Made by a program: the position numbers and the translations under genes
The notes under the pieces: generated by a model
Database searches by the model: none
The model's input: the letters and a program-made list of their open reading frames with translations, nothing else
What the model was told of the DNA's origin: nothing
Assembly (NCBI RefSeq): GCF_902499115.1
Contig: NZ_CABVPN010000029.1
Location: 1-64,000, forward strand
Reading direction: 5' to 3'
From: Burkholderia diffusa
GTDB taxonomy: Bacteria; Pseudomonadota; Gammaproteobacteria; Burkholderiales; Burkholderiaceae
Length of the DNA: 64,000 nucleotides
Shown here: positions 7,983 to 16,314 of the stretch, piece after piece
Layout of the letters: the number at the start of each line of letters is the position of its first letter
How positions within the stretch are numbered: position 1 is the first letter of the stretch

Positions 7983-8375
7983 TCAACTGAATGTCATCTC
8001 GGTCGCGCGCCGCTCGAGCACCTCAACGAGGATGTCGCCCGGTGCGCGCACGAAACAGCCGCGCACGCCGGCGCGAATCCGCGTCACCGGTTGCACGATT
8101 TCCGCGCCATTGTCGACCAGATGCGCATAGGCAGCATCGAGATCCTCGACCAGTACGCCGAAGTGATCGATGCCTTGCACGCGGACGCCGTCCGGCACGA
8201 TCGCCGAACGCGCATCCGGCAGTGCCGTGATGAACAAGTTGACGGTGCCGATTCGCAGGTCGACGCGGCCGGGGCGTCGCACGACTTCGGCGTTCAGGCA
8301 ACGCGCGAACCATGCGGCCGTGGCCTCGGCATCAACTGAGCAGAGTTGCAGGTGATCCCATTTGAATTCGATCAT
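7983..8375 (-). CDS. VOC (glyoxalase/dioxygenase) superfamily protein
   Basis: A 130-residue single-domain-pair protein with two beta-alpha-beta-beta-beta repeats. It opens with a metal-ligand-type His (KWDHLQLCS), has a second His in the middle (GIDHFGVLVEDLD) and a late Glu (DILVEVLE). This spacing fits a metal-dependent lyase, isomerase or dioxygenase. It lies 49 bases after the MFS gene and 60 bases before the citrate synthase-like gene on the same strand, so it is probably one step of the same pathway. The substrate is unknown. Confidence 0.8.
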   Translation of the reverse strand: MIEFKWDHLQLCSVDAEATAAWFARCLNAEVVRRPGRVDLRIGTVNLFITALPDARSAIVPDGVRVQGIDHFGVLVEDLDAAYAHLVDNGAEIVQPVTRIRAGVRGCFVRAPGDILVEVLERRATEMTFS

Positions 8376-8424
8376 GATCGAGGTCAGTACGTGAAGGAGT
8401 GGCCGGAATGGGAGATGAACGTGG

Positions 8425-9741
8425 TCAGAGCTCGATACGCGACAGCTTGCCGAGCAATACCGAGTACGACAGCGTGCCGACGAGGCAGATCGCGCCCATC
8501 AGATTCAGCGCCCAGAAAAAGTTGCCGGTGTGCTGCGTCACGTAGCCGATCATCAGCGGCGTGGTGACGGCCGCGATATTCGCGGCAAGGCTGGTGATGC
8601 TGCTGGTGAGCCCGACATAGCGTTTCGGCGCGATCTCGGAGACGGCGGCCCACGACATCGAGCCGATCCCCTGCGCGAAGAACGCGATGGTGAGGATCGC
8701 GATTACCAACGCATTCGAGTGCACGAAATTGACGAGTACGATCGATGCGCCGAGGAAGGTGCCGATCACGAGCGGCGCCTTGCGTGACGACGACATCGAC
8801 ACGCCGCGCCGGATGCAGAGATCGGACAGATAGCCGGCAATCAGGATCCCGAGCGTCGCGCCGATGAACGGCATCGCCTGGAAGAAGCCGACCTTGATCA
8901 TCGACATGTGCCGCTCTTCGACGAGATAGGTCATGAACCACGTCGTGAAAAACACCAGTAGCGTGTTGTTGCAGAACTTGCCCAGACAGATCGCGAGGAT
9001 CTGCCGGTAGCCGAGCAGGCGCAGCGCCATGCGCCAGTCGAACGGGTCGCGCGCGGTCACCACAGGCCGCCCTTCGGTGATGTACTGTAGCTCGGCCGCG
9101 TTGACGCGCGGATGCCGCGACGGATCGCGATAGAGCCGGTACCAGACAACGCTGAACAGGATGCCGAACGCGCCGGTCGCGAAGAACACGGTACGCCAGC
9201 CGAACGCCGACGAGATCCACAGCAGCAGCCCGGTGAAGAGCGGTGTGCCGATGTACTGGCCCATCACGTACACACTCGTCGCAAACCCGCGCTCCTGGAC
9301 CGGAAACCACATCGTCACCGCGCGCGCGTTCGACGGAAACGCGGGCGCCTCGAGCGCGCCCATCGCGAGCCGCGAGCCGAGCAGCATGTGATAGCCGTGC
9401 GCGAGCCCTTGCGTGAGCGTCGCAAGCGACCAGCCGACGAGCGACAGCGCATACGCTACGCGCGAGCCGAGCAGGTCGGCGAGCACGCCTGCCGGCAGCA
9501 GCGCGATTGAGTACGCGAGGCCGAACACGGCGAACAGCTCGCCCATCTGCACGCGGGTGAGCGCGAGATCCTTCGACAGCGCGGGCGCGACGATGCCGAG
9601 CGCCGAGCGGTCGACGTAGTTGAGGATGGTAGCCACCAGCAGCATCGACAGCACGCCGTAGCGCACCCTCGATCGTCTCGCGAGGGCTGCGGGCGCGTCG
9701 AGATCGCGCATCACCGGAACCTGCTCTTCTGCGGTTTTCAA
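8425..9741 (-). CDS. MFS transporter, anion:cation symporter (ACS) type
   Basis: 438 residues with about 12 hydrophobic helices. The loop GVLADLLGSRVAYAL after the first pair is the MFS signature region. NYVDRSALGIVAPAL near residue 41 is typical of the ACS group, which takes up sugar acids and other organic anions such as galactonate, glucarate and phthalate. A clear ribosome site (AAGGAG) precedes the ATG. It sits in one operon with an SDR, a VOC protein and a citrate synthase-like enzyme, so it probably imports their substrate, an organic acid. Confidence 0.85.
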   Translation of the reverse strand: MKTAEEQVPVMRDLDAPAALARRSRVRYGVLSMLLVATILNYVDRSALGIVAPALSKDLALTRVQMGELFAVFGLAYSIALLPAGVLADLLGSRVAYALSLVGWSLATLTQGLAHGYHMLLGSRLAMGALEAPAFPSNARAVTMWFPVQERGFATSVYVMGQYIGTPLFTGLLLWISSAFGWRTVFFATGAFGILFSVVWYRLYRDPSRHPRVNAAELQYITEGRPVVTARDPFDWRMALRLLGYRQILAICLGKFCNNTLLVFFTTWFMTYLVEERHMSMIKVGFFQAMPFIGATLGILIAGYLSDLCIRRGVSMSSSRKAPLVIGTFLGASIVLVNFVHSNALVIAILTIAFFAQGIGSMSWAAVSEIAPKRYVGLTSSITSLAANIAAVTTPLMIGYVTQHTGNFFWALNLMGAICLVGTLSYSVLLGKLSRIEL

Positions 9742-9810
9742 TGTCGTCTCCTTATATATTCGATTTGATGGGCCGGCGCGCAGTCGTCGTGCGCGCTCGC
9801 GCGCGTCAGG

Positions 9811-10569
9811 TCAACCGCGCCCGACGAACGGCATCGCGCTCGCCATGATCGTCATGTGCAGAATGTTCGCTTCGAGCGGCAGGCTCGCCATCTGCACGAT
9901 CGCGTTCGCGACGTGCGCGACGTCGACGCGCGGCTCCGGCGCGACGCGGCCGTCGGCTTGCAGCACGCCGCTGTTCATGCGCTCCGTCAGCGACGTGGCG
10001 GCATTGCCGATGTCGATCTGGCCGCATGCGATATTGAACGGACGACCGTCGAGCGCGAGCGAGCGTGTGATGCCGAGCACCGCGTGCTTCGTGGCCGTGT
10101 ATGCGATCGTGTTCGGGCGCGGCGTGTGCGCGGAGATCGACCCGTTGTTGATGATGCGCCCGCCTTGCGGCGTTTGCTGCTTCATCTGGCGCCATGCGGC
10201 GCGGGCGCACAGGAACACGCCCGTCAGGTTGGTCGCGATCACGTCGTTCCAGAATTGCAGCGAGTAGTCGTCGAGTGGCACCGCACCCGCGTTGCGGCCG
10301 GCGTTGTTGAACAGCACGTCAAGGCGCCCGAAGTCTTGTGCGATCTGCGCGAAGCTCGCGTCGACCGATGCTTCGTCGGAAACGTCGGTCGGAATGGCCG
10401 CCGCGTCACCTCCGGCGCGCTCGATGATTTCCTTCGTCGCGAGCAGCGGATCGATGCGCCTGCCGAGCAGTGCGACGGTGAAACCTGTGCGCGCGAGCGC
10501 CACAGCCGCCGCCTGCCCGATTCCGGTACCGGCGCCCGTCACTGCCGCAATTTTTTTCTCTGCCTGCAT
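9811..10569 (-). CDS. Short-chain dehydrogenase/reductase (SDR)
   Basis: 252 residues from the chosen ATG (MQAEKKIAAV). It has all classical SDR marks: TGAGTGIG for NAD(P) binding near residue 12, the NNAG motif, the catalytic Ser in NNGSISAH and YTATK (YxxxK). An upstream in-frame ATG at 10605 would add a 12-residue tail with no SDR similarity. It is the first gene of the minus-strand operon and divergent from a D-2-hydroxyacid dehydrogenase gene. It probably oxidises a hydroxy acid or polyol taken up by the MFS carrier. The substrate cannot be read from sequence. Confidence 0.85.
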   Translation of the reverse strand: MQAEKKIAAVTGAGTGIGQAAAVALARTGFTVALLGRRIDPLLATKEIIERAGGDAAAIPTDVSDEASVDASFAQIAQDFGRLDVLFNNAGRNAGAVPLDDYSLQFWNDVIATNLTGVFLCARAAWRQMKQQTPQGGRIINNGSISAHTPRPNTIAYTATKHAVLGITRSLALDGRPFNIACGQIDIGNAATSLTERMNSGVLQADGRVAPEPRVDVAHVANAIVQMASLPLEANILHMTIMASAMPFVGRG

Positions 10570-10638
10570 TTTCACGACCTCGTCGTCAGTTCGTTGAACG
10601 TGCAAAAAGCATTGCGCGACGGCGATCCTGCAGCAATC

Positions 10639-10655
10639 TTGATTCTTTCAATCAA
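10639..10655. promoter_or_regulatory. Candidate operator 1 between divergent genes
   Basis: TTGATT-CTTTC-AATCAA is a perfect 6-bp inverted repeat with a 5-base spacer, 70 bases upstream of the SDR start. Related TTGAT/ATCAA half-sites occur again near 10803, close to the divergent gene. Confidence 0.45.
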
Positions 10656-10802
10656 TATCAACTGCCCCGTCCGGTCGTGGTGGCGTCAGGGTTTTCCTGA
10701 GTTCGCCGACGCGTCGGGCGGAGGCCGGACCGTACCGGCGTATCGCAAACCACACGACCGTAACCGTTCGGCAATTCGGCTGTTCGATGCCACACGAACA
10801 TG

Positions 10803-10815
10803 TTGATCGAATCAA
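10803..10815. promoter_or_regulatory. Candidate operator 2 between divergent genes
   Basis: TTGAT-CGA-ATCAA, followed by CAATATTGA. The half-site is shared with the 10639-10655 site and with the same continuation CAATCAATAT, so one regulator could control both directions. No regulator gene is adjacent; the MerR-like head of the citrate synthase-like protein is one speculative candidate. Confidence 0.4.
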
Positions 10816-10882
10816 TCAATATTGACCCGCGTCGACCGCGCTTCGTAGGCTGTGTTCCGTTTTCCGACCTAAGGACGAGACC

Positions 10883-11845
10883 ATGCCTGACAACAATCGC
10901 ACCCGCCTGCTGGTGGCGCGACGCGTGCCGGCCGCGGTGGCCGCACGCGCGGAAGCTGACTTCAACGCTTATGTAACCGACGCCGACATGGACGCGCCGT
11001 CCGTCGTCGAGTTCTGCAACCGCTACGACACGCCGGCGGTGCTGATCGGCAAGAAATCGGGGCTGCAGGCCGAGCACATCGCGGCGTTGCCGCCGAGCGT
11101 GAAGATCATCGCGAACGCGAGCGCCGGCTACGATCACATGGATGTGACCGCCGCGCGCGCGCGCGGGATCGTGGTCAGCAACGCACCCGACGCGCTCACC
11201 GACTGCACGGCCGATTTCACGCTGCTGCTGATGCTGGCCGCGTGCCGGCGTGCGTCGGAGTACGAGCGTATCGTGCGCGCCGGTTGGGGAAAGTCGTTCG
11301 GCATGACGGACATGCTCGGCACGCGCGTGAACGGCAAGACGCTCGGCGTCGTCGGCTTCGGCCGGATCGGGCGGGCGGTTGCGCAGCGTGCGCGGGGCTT
11401 CGGAATGAAGATCGTCTATACCGACCGGCGGCCCGCACCGCCGGAGATCGAGGCCGGCGCCCGCTATTGCGCGGACCTCGACACGCTGCTGCCGCAGTGC
11501 GACATTCTCACGCTGCACGTGCCGGGCGGCGGCACGCCGCTGATGACGCGTCGCGAGTTCGGCCTGCTACGCGACGGTGCGGTGTTCGTGAACGCAGCGC
11601 GCGGCAGTCTCGTCGACGAAGATGCGCTGTACGATGCATTGGCATCGCATCGGCTCTTCGGCGCGGGGCTCGACGTCTACCGGAACGAGCCGAATATCGA
11701 TCCGCGCTTCGCCACGCTCGACAATGTGTTTCTGTCGCCGCACATGGCGAGCGCGACGATCGAGACGCGCGACCAGATGGGGTTTACCGCGCTCGACAAC
11801 GTCGCGGCGGTGCTTGAGGGGAGGGCGGCACCGAACGCGCTGTGA
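10883..11845 (+). CDS. D-2-hydroxyacid dehydrogenase (glyoxylate/hydroxypyruvate reductase type)
   Basis: 320 residues of the D-isomer-specific 2-hydroxyacid dehydrogenase family. It has the Rossmann motif VVGFGRIGRA (about 157-165), ANASAGYDHMD in the substrate domain, and the catalytic set R240 (NAARGSLVDE), E269 (YRNEPNID) and H287 (SPHMAS). The GYDHMDV and NEPNIDPRF segments resemble glycerate dehydrogenases / glyoxylate reductases. The enzyme would interconvert a D-2-hydroxyacid and the 2-keto acid with NAD(P)H. It is divergent from the SDR/MFS/VOC/citrate synthase-like operon and shares repeated intergenic sites with it, so the five genes may serve one pathway. Confidence 0.88.
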   Translation: MPDNNRTRLLVARRVPAAVAARAEADFNAYVTDADMDAPSVVEFCNRYDTPAVLIGKKSGLQAEHIAALPPSVKIIANASAGYDHMDVTAARARGIVVSNAPDALTDCTADFTLLLMLAACRRASEYERIVRAGWGKSFGMTDMLGTRVNGKTLGVVGFGRIGRAVAQRARGFGMKIVYTDRRPAPPEIEAGARYCADLDTLLPQCDILTLHVPGGGTPLMTRREFGLLRDGAVFVNAARGSLVDEDALYDALASHRLFGAGLDVYRNEPNIDPRFATLDNVFLSPHMASATIETRDQMGFTALDNVAAVLEGRAAPNAL

Positions 11846-12097
11846 CGGCGACCGGGGTGGCCGCTCATTGATGCCGGGGCGTCCGATGGCAGGAACCCCG
11901 GCGCTCGGCACATGCTTACCGCCCCCCCCCTCCGCCACCAGCACCTCATGTGTTGGTGGAAGCCCTTAAAAGGGCTGGGAATCGGCCGCGTGGAGGCGTA
12001 TCCAGGTCGTGACAGTCATGTAACCATCCGCAATCACCCCGTGGGCGTCGGGAAATCAATACAGGGGACGCGGTCAGTGCGTCGGTGGTGCGAGACA
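11846..12097 (+). other. Non-coding spacer before the IS remnant
   Basis: No gene is seen. It contains a C tract near 11920-11930 and a small inverted repeat AGCCCTT-AAAAGGGCT around 11965. It probably includes the breakpoint where the ISKra4-like transposase lost its N-terminal part. Confidence 0.4.
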
Positions 12098-12961
12098 ACA
12101 AAGCCGAATGTAGAACTCGGCATCGACATCGGCTATGTTCGTCGCGCCCGGTGCAATCGCAAGGGTTCGAGCAAGCAAAATCGCATAGAAGCCGGGAACC
12201 GGCCATCGTCAATCGCAGTCGTCGTGGCTGCGCTGGCGGAATCCGGCAAGCTGCCACGAGTGTGGGCTTCCGCCATGCCGCGCACCAAGCGATTGAACCA
12301 AGAAATGACACGATTTCTCGAAGACAGTGGATGCGGAGACCAAAATGAAGTCGTAGTTTTGACTGATGGAGTTCGAGACCTAGCCGGCGTCGCCAACAAT
12401 CTGCCATACGACAACGAGTGGGTTCTCGATTGAGCACACATCGGACGGATGATGCGACGCGTTGATCAGGCTATCGCGCCTTTGGCATACGAGCGACTCA
12501 CGGACGGTGGATCAGCGTTTGAGTTATGTGATCTGTTTGTCCGCTTCCGCCATTACGTTTGGGTCGGACGCACATTTGCCTGGAAGCAGCTTGCAGCCAG
12601 ACTCGCTCGCTTGCTTGACCTCCGCGAGAAGCGCGATCCTGCGGTGAGACGTGAAGTCAGGAAAGCGAGCTATAGCCTGTTGAATGTGGTCACGTATCTC
12701 AACAGTAACGTCGAGTCGCTGATTGACTATCGCACCTGGCAATGCTCGGCAGGGCGGATCTCCACCGGATTCGTGGAATCGTCAATCAATCGAATCATTG
12801 GCCGTCGCATGTGCAAGGGCCAGCAGATGCGCTGGAGTCGCGTGGGAGCACAGAGTGTCGTGCAATTGCGCGTGGCATTGTTGAACCGGGAATTTCACGA
12901 ACTCGCACAGCGCCAGTTTCCGTGCATTGGACTGCAGCGCGTTAGTTGGCCATGGCGATGA
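12098..12961 (+). pseudogene. ISKra4-type transposase remnant with an in-frame nonsense codon
   Basis: The frame encodes the C-terminal part of an ISKra4-like transposase: VELGIDIGYVR, the VVVLTDGVRDL strand, DNEWVLD, and the diagnostic tail VESSINRIIGRRMCKGQQM followed by RWSRVGAQSVVQLRVALLN. Reading is continuous in one frame except for TGA at 12431-12433, where family members have a Trp (WVLDW...HI). A single TGG-to-TGA change explains it. The N-terminal part of the transposase is missing upstream. It is therefore doubly dead and marks an old insertion next to the proVWX locus. Confidence 0.75.
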
Positions 12962-12983
12962 GCTTCCGGGCCTTTTTAACGGC

Positions 12984-13223
12984 TTCCTTCAACAGCAGCT
13001 GCAGGAGCGGATGCAGTCGATGCTGCTCGAGCGCAGCGCACGGTCGCGCCGACCCGACGAAGTGATCCTGCGCCAAGTGGCGCACCTGCGCGACGCGTAG
13101 CAGATGACGCCTGATCTCGTGCTGAAAGATCCATACATCCTCGACTTTCTCGGTCTCAATGATCACTATCTGGAGCGTGATCTCGAGGATGCGATTCTGC
13201 GCGAGATGGAACAGTTCTGTTGA
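12984..13223 (+). pseudogene. Internal fragment of a DUF1016 (YhcG-type, PD-(D/E)XK) nuclease gene
   Basis: One frame reads LLERSARSRRPDEVILRQV, then a TAG at 13098-13100, then TPDLVLKDPYILDFLGLND and YLERDLEDAILREMEQF. This is the characteristic central stretch of DUF1016 proteins. The gene has no start, an in-frame stop and no C-terminal part. DUF1016 proteins are predicted nucleases linked to mobile elements. The fragment lies directly between two transposase remnants. Confidence 0.65.
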
Positions 13224-13244
13224 TTTCCACCGCATCCCCGGTGG

Positions 13245-13423
13245 GTCAATTCCGCGTGGACGTCAACAGCCGCAGCGTTCGCACCAAATCCGACGGGGGG
13301 ATGCAGCATCACCCGGTACTCGAACAGCGGCAGGTCACGCACTCGGCGAACCGTTGTCTCGTGGATCTGCGGGCAGCGTGTCCCACATTGCTCGCAGTAC
13401 ATGACCTTGCTGACCGGCTTCAA
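13245..13423 (-). mobile_element. ISL3-type transposase N-terminal fragment
   Basis: On the minus strand the protein begins MKPVSKVMYCEQCGTRCPQ, continues IHETTVRRVRDLPLFEYRVM, and then shifts frame into RRIWCERCG. The paired Cys motifs (CEQCG, CERCG) and the RDLP signature are the N-terminal zinc-ribbon of ISL3 transposases. Everything after it is lost into the DUF1016 fragment. Confidence 0.6.
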
Positions 13424-13988
13424 ATACAGCGACAGCCTGCGGCCTTCGCCTTCCGGCTATTCCACACGCTCCAAATCGCTGACCTGTCCAGCAACCCGGT
13501 GCCTGAAGTGCCTTGCGATCGAGCAATTCCTCCTCCTGACCTCCTTACAGTCAGGCGTCAGATTCGCAATCGGCATCAAATCTTCCACGGTTTCCTGTGA
13601 TGAACCATTTTTAAGCCATTTCCTAGTGTTTTCCCTTAAATGGCTGTGTCGGGTTTTTCCCGTAGTTCGCCTCCGCGAGCGCCCAGTGCCCGGCGCAGCA
13701 GTAGTTCCCGTCAAATCGCGCCCGGCCGCGCCAATACTGGCTGTAGCGTCACTGGTACTTTTCCACAAGCGCCGGCTTTTTTCGTCCGTAGCCGATGCAT
13801 TACCAAAGGTATGGGAAAGCGCACAAAAAATGTATCTGGAACAACGAAATTGGATTGATACGCTGCAATCACTGTATCAGCGCCGTCAACCACGCAGAAG
13901 CGGCATCGGGCCCACCCGCCAATCGGGCTATCGATGCCGAATCAGACGAAGTTCGCGGTTTCCCTTACCAGTTAGTCGGGACGACAGA
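13424..13988 (+). other. Upstream region of proV; no gene, possible IS end
   Basis: No supported gene. Around 13600-13670 lie related strings (CCATTTTTAAGCCATTT, CCCTTAAATGG, GGGTTTTTCCC) on the side where the outer end of the ISL3 remnant should be; this is weak evidence for its terminal repeat. The 130 bases before proV should hold its promoter, but no convincing -35/-10 pair was found. Confidence 0.35.
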
Positions 13989-15278
13989 ATGACTCCAAAT
14001 CTGACGTTTGCGCCGGGCGACGTACTTCCCCCCGAAGCAATCCACACCGACGGTGCGCCGTCGATCGCCCGTTCGAGTATCGCGACCGGAACCGACATCC
14101 TGACCGTCAGGCATCTGTCGAAGATTTTCGGTCCGAAGCCGGAGCGTGCGATCGAGATGATGAAGCGCGGCGTCGGCCGCAACGAGATTTTCGCTGAAAC
14201 CGGCAACATGGTGGCGGTCAACGACGTGAGCCTGAGCGTGCGCGCCGGCGAGATCTTCGTGATCATGGGATTGTCGGGATCCGGGAAATCGACGCTCGTC
14301 CGGCTGCTGAATCGCCTGATCGAGCCGACGTCCGGTCAGGTCGTGCTCGAAGGCCGCGACATCGCACCGATGTCGACGCCGGAACTGCGCGACGTCCGGC
14401 GCCAGAAGATGGCGATGGTGTTCCAGTCGTTCGCACTGCTTCCGAACCGCACGGTTCTCGACAACATCGCATACGAGCTCGAAGTCGCGGGCATCAAGAA
14501 GGCGCAGCGCTACGACGTCGCGCGTGCCGCGCTGGAGCGCGTCGGCCTCGGGTCGTACGAAAAGCTGCTGCCGAGCGAACTGTCGGGCGGCATGCAGCAG
14601 CGCGTGGGCCTGGCACGCGCGCTGGCGGTGAATCCGTCGGTGCTGCTGATGGATGAGGCATTCTCCGCGCTCGATCCACTGATCCGCTTCGAAATGTAGA
14701 ACGAACTGCTGCGCCTGCAGAAGGAAGAGCAGCGCACGATCGTGTTCATCTCCCACGATATCGAGGAAGCGGTCAAGATCGGCGGGCGCATCGGCATCAT
14801 GAAGGACGGCTGCCTGATCCAGGTCGGTACGCCGGCCGAACTGATCCAGACGCCGGCCGACGCGTACGTGCAGGACTTCTTCCGCAACGTCGACGTGTCG
14901 CGCTTCCTGAAGGCGTCGAGCATGATGACGAAGATTGAACGCGGACTGCTTCGCTGCGATGCGGGCACGCCGTCCGAGCGTTACCTGAACCAGCTGATCG
15001 ACAGCGGCGCGGAATGCGGCTACGTATGCGACGAGGCCGGCCATTACCTGGGCTGCGTCACGCCCGCGACGCTTCACCGGTCCGGCACGCGGCCGATTCG
15101 CGAGGCATTCCTGAACGACTTCAATGCGGTTCCGATCGATACCGATCTGCATCGGCTCGCGTCGATCGCGCTGACCCAGGAGCACGACGTGCCGGTGACG
15201 GACACAGCGGGACGACTGGCGGGCGTCGTGTCCTGCCGGACGATACTCAAGCAGATGATGCAACGGAGGGCAGCATGA
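13989..15278 (+). pseudogene. proV: Glycine betaine/proline ABC transporter ATPase, interrupted by an in-frame TAG
   Basis: Without the stop this would be a 429-residue ProV-type ATPase. It has Walker A GLSGSGKST, the Q-loop MVFQSFALLPNRTV, signature LSGGMQQRVGLARAL, Walker B LLMDEAFSALDP, the H-loop FISHDIEEAV, and two C-terminal CBS-like segments ending in QMMQRRAA. At 14697-14699 a TAG stands where relatives have a CAG Gln (RFEM-Q-NELLRLQKEE); the frame is intact on both sides. Translation as read would stop at residue 236, just after Walker B, and lose the H-loop and CBS regions. Either the transporter is inactive here, the stop is suppressed, or it is a sequencing error. The gene overlaps proW by ATGA. 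Confidence 0.85.
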
Positions 15279-16162
15279 ATTCGTCGGTGATCGGGAAGTT
15301 CGCGGAGAACTTCGTCAATTTCCTGTTTCTGCATTTCCGCGGCGGCTTCGACACGTTCTCGGCGGGGCTTGGCGCGGTCGTGAAGCTGCTCGAGGACGGC
15401 CTTGCCGCCGTGCCGTTCATCGCGATGGTCGTGATCCTGGTCGGCCTCGCACTGTGGCGCCGCGGCATCGTGTTTTCGGTCTTCGTCGGCGGCGCGCTGC
15501 TTGTGATTCACTACATGGGCTTGTGGGCGCAGACGGTGTCGACCCTCGCGCTCGTGACCGCGGCGACGTTCTTCAGCCTCGTGATCGGTGTGCCGCTCGG
15601 CATCTGGGGCGCACGCAACAACCGGATCGGCATGATCCTGCGCTCGCTGCTCGACTTCATGCAGACGATGCCCGCGTTCGTGTACCTGATCCCGGCCGTG
15701 ATCCTGTTCGGGCTCGGACGCGTGCCGGCGGTGATCGCGACGATCGTGTTCGCGATGCCGCCCGTCGTGCGGCTGACGACGCTCGGCATCCGGCAGGTGC
15801 GCGAGGAACTGATCGAAGCCGGCCGCTCGTTCGGCAGCACCGACTGGCAGCTGCTGTGGAAGATCCAGCTGCCGAACGCGTTGCCGTCGATCATGGCCGG
15901 CGTGAACCAGACGATCATGATGGCGCTGTCGATGGTGGTGGTCGCGTCGATGATCGGCGCGGGCGGCCTCGGCGAATACGTGCTGAGCGGGATCCAGCGG
16001 CTCGACATCGGGATCGGCTTCGAAGGCGGGCTGGGCGTGGTGCTGCTCGCGATCGTGCTGGACCGCCTGACGGAAAGCTTTGGCGTGAAGGCGAAGAAGA
16101 AGGCGAAGAAGCCGATGGCCCGCACCGGCAAGGCCGGCCCGCACGGCGCGGCACGCACCTGA
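15275..16162 (+). CDS. proW: Glycine betaine/proline ABC transporter permease
   Basis: 295 residues with about six or seven membrane helices. The conserved permease loop EAGRSFGSTDWQLLWKIQLP (about residues 187-206) docks with the ATPase; TMPAFVYLIPAVILFGLG is typical of ProW/OpuAB. The ATG overlaps the proV stop. The protein ends in a Lys-rich tail (KAKKKAKKP). It forms the membrane channel of the betaine importer in the inner membrane. If proV is truly broken, this permease has no local ATPase partner. Confidence 0.9.
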   Translation: MNSSVIGKFAENFVNFLFLHFRGGFDTFSAGLGAVVKLLEDGLAAVPFIAMVVILVGLALWRRGIVFSVFVGGALLVIHYMGLWAQTVSTLALVTAATFFSLVIGVPLGIWGARNNRIGMILRSLLDFMQTMPAFVYLIPAVILFGLGRVPAVIATIVFAMPPVVRLTTLGIRQVREELIEAGRSFGSTDWQLLWKIQLPNALPSIMAGVNQTIMMALSMVVVASMIGAGGLGEYVLSGIQRLDIGIGFEGGLGVVLLAIVLDRLTESFGVKAKKKAKKPMARTGKAGPHGAART

Positions 16163-16202
16163 TGAGCACAGAGGTGAAACGCAGTTGACGGACGATCAAG
16201 CG

Positions 16203-16222
16203 CCGCGGCCACGGTGCCGCGG
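16203..16222 (+). repeat. GC-rich hairpin between proW and proX
   Basis: CCGCGGC, six-base loop, GCCGCGG. With the second hairpin 30 bases downstream it may stabilise or partly terminate the proVW transcript so that proX is made at a different level. Confidence 0.4.
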
Positions 16223-16252
16223 CTCAGCCGGTGTAGCAGTGCATGGAGACCA

Positions 16253-16274
16253 GAAACGCCGATCAAGGCGTTTC
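16253..16274 (+). terminator. Hairpin upstream of proX, possible partial terminator
   Basis: GAAACGCC, loop GATCAA, GGCGTTTC, then TCATTCTT. It has a terminator-like stem and a short T-containing tail, but is followed 40 bases later by proX with its own strong ribosome site (AAAGGAG), which suggests attenuation or processing rather than a full stop. Confidence 0.5.
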
Positions 16275-16314
16275 TCATTCTTGAAAGACTCGCGTGATTA
16301 AAAAGGAGTACTAG

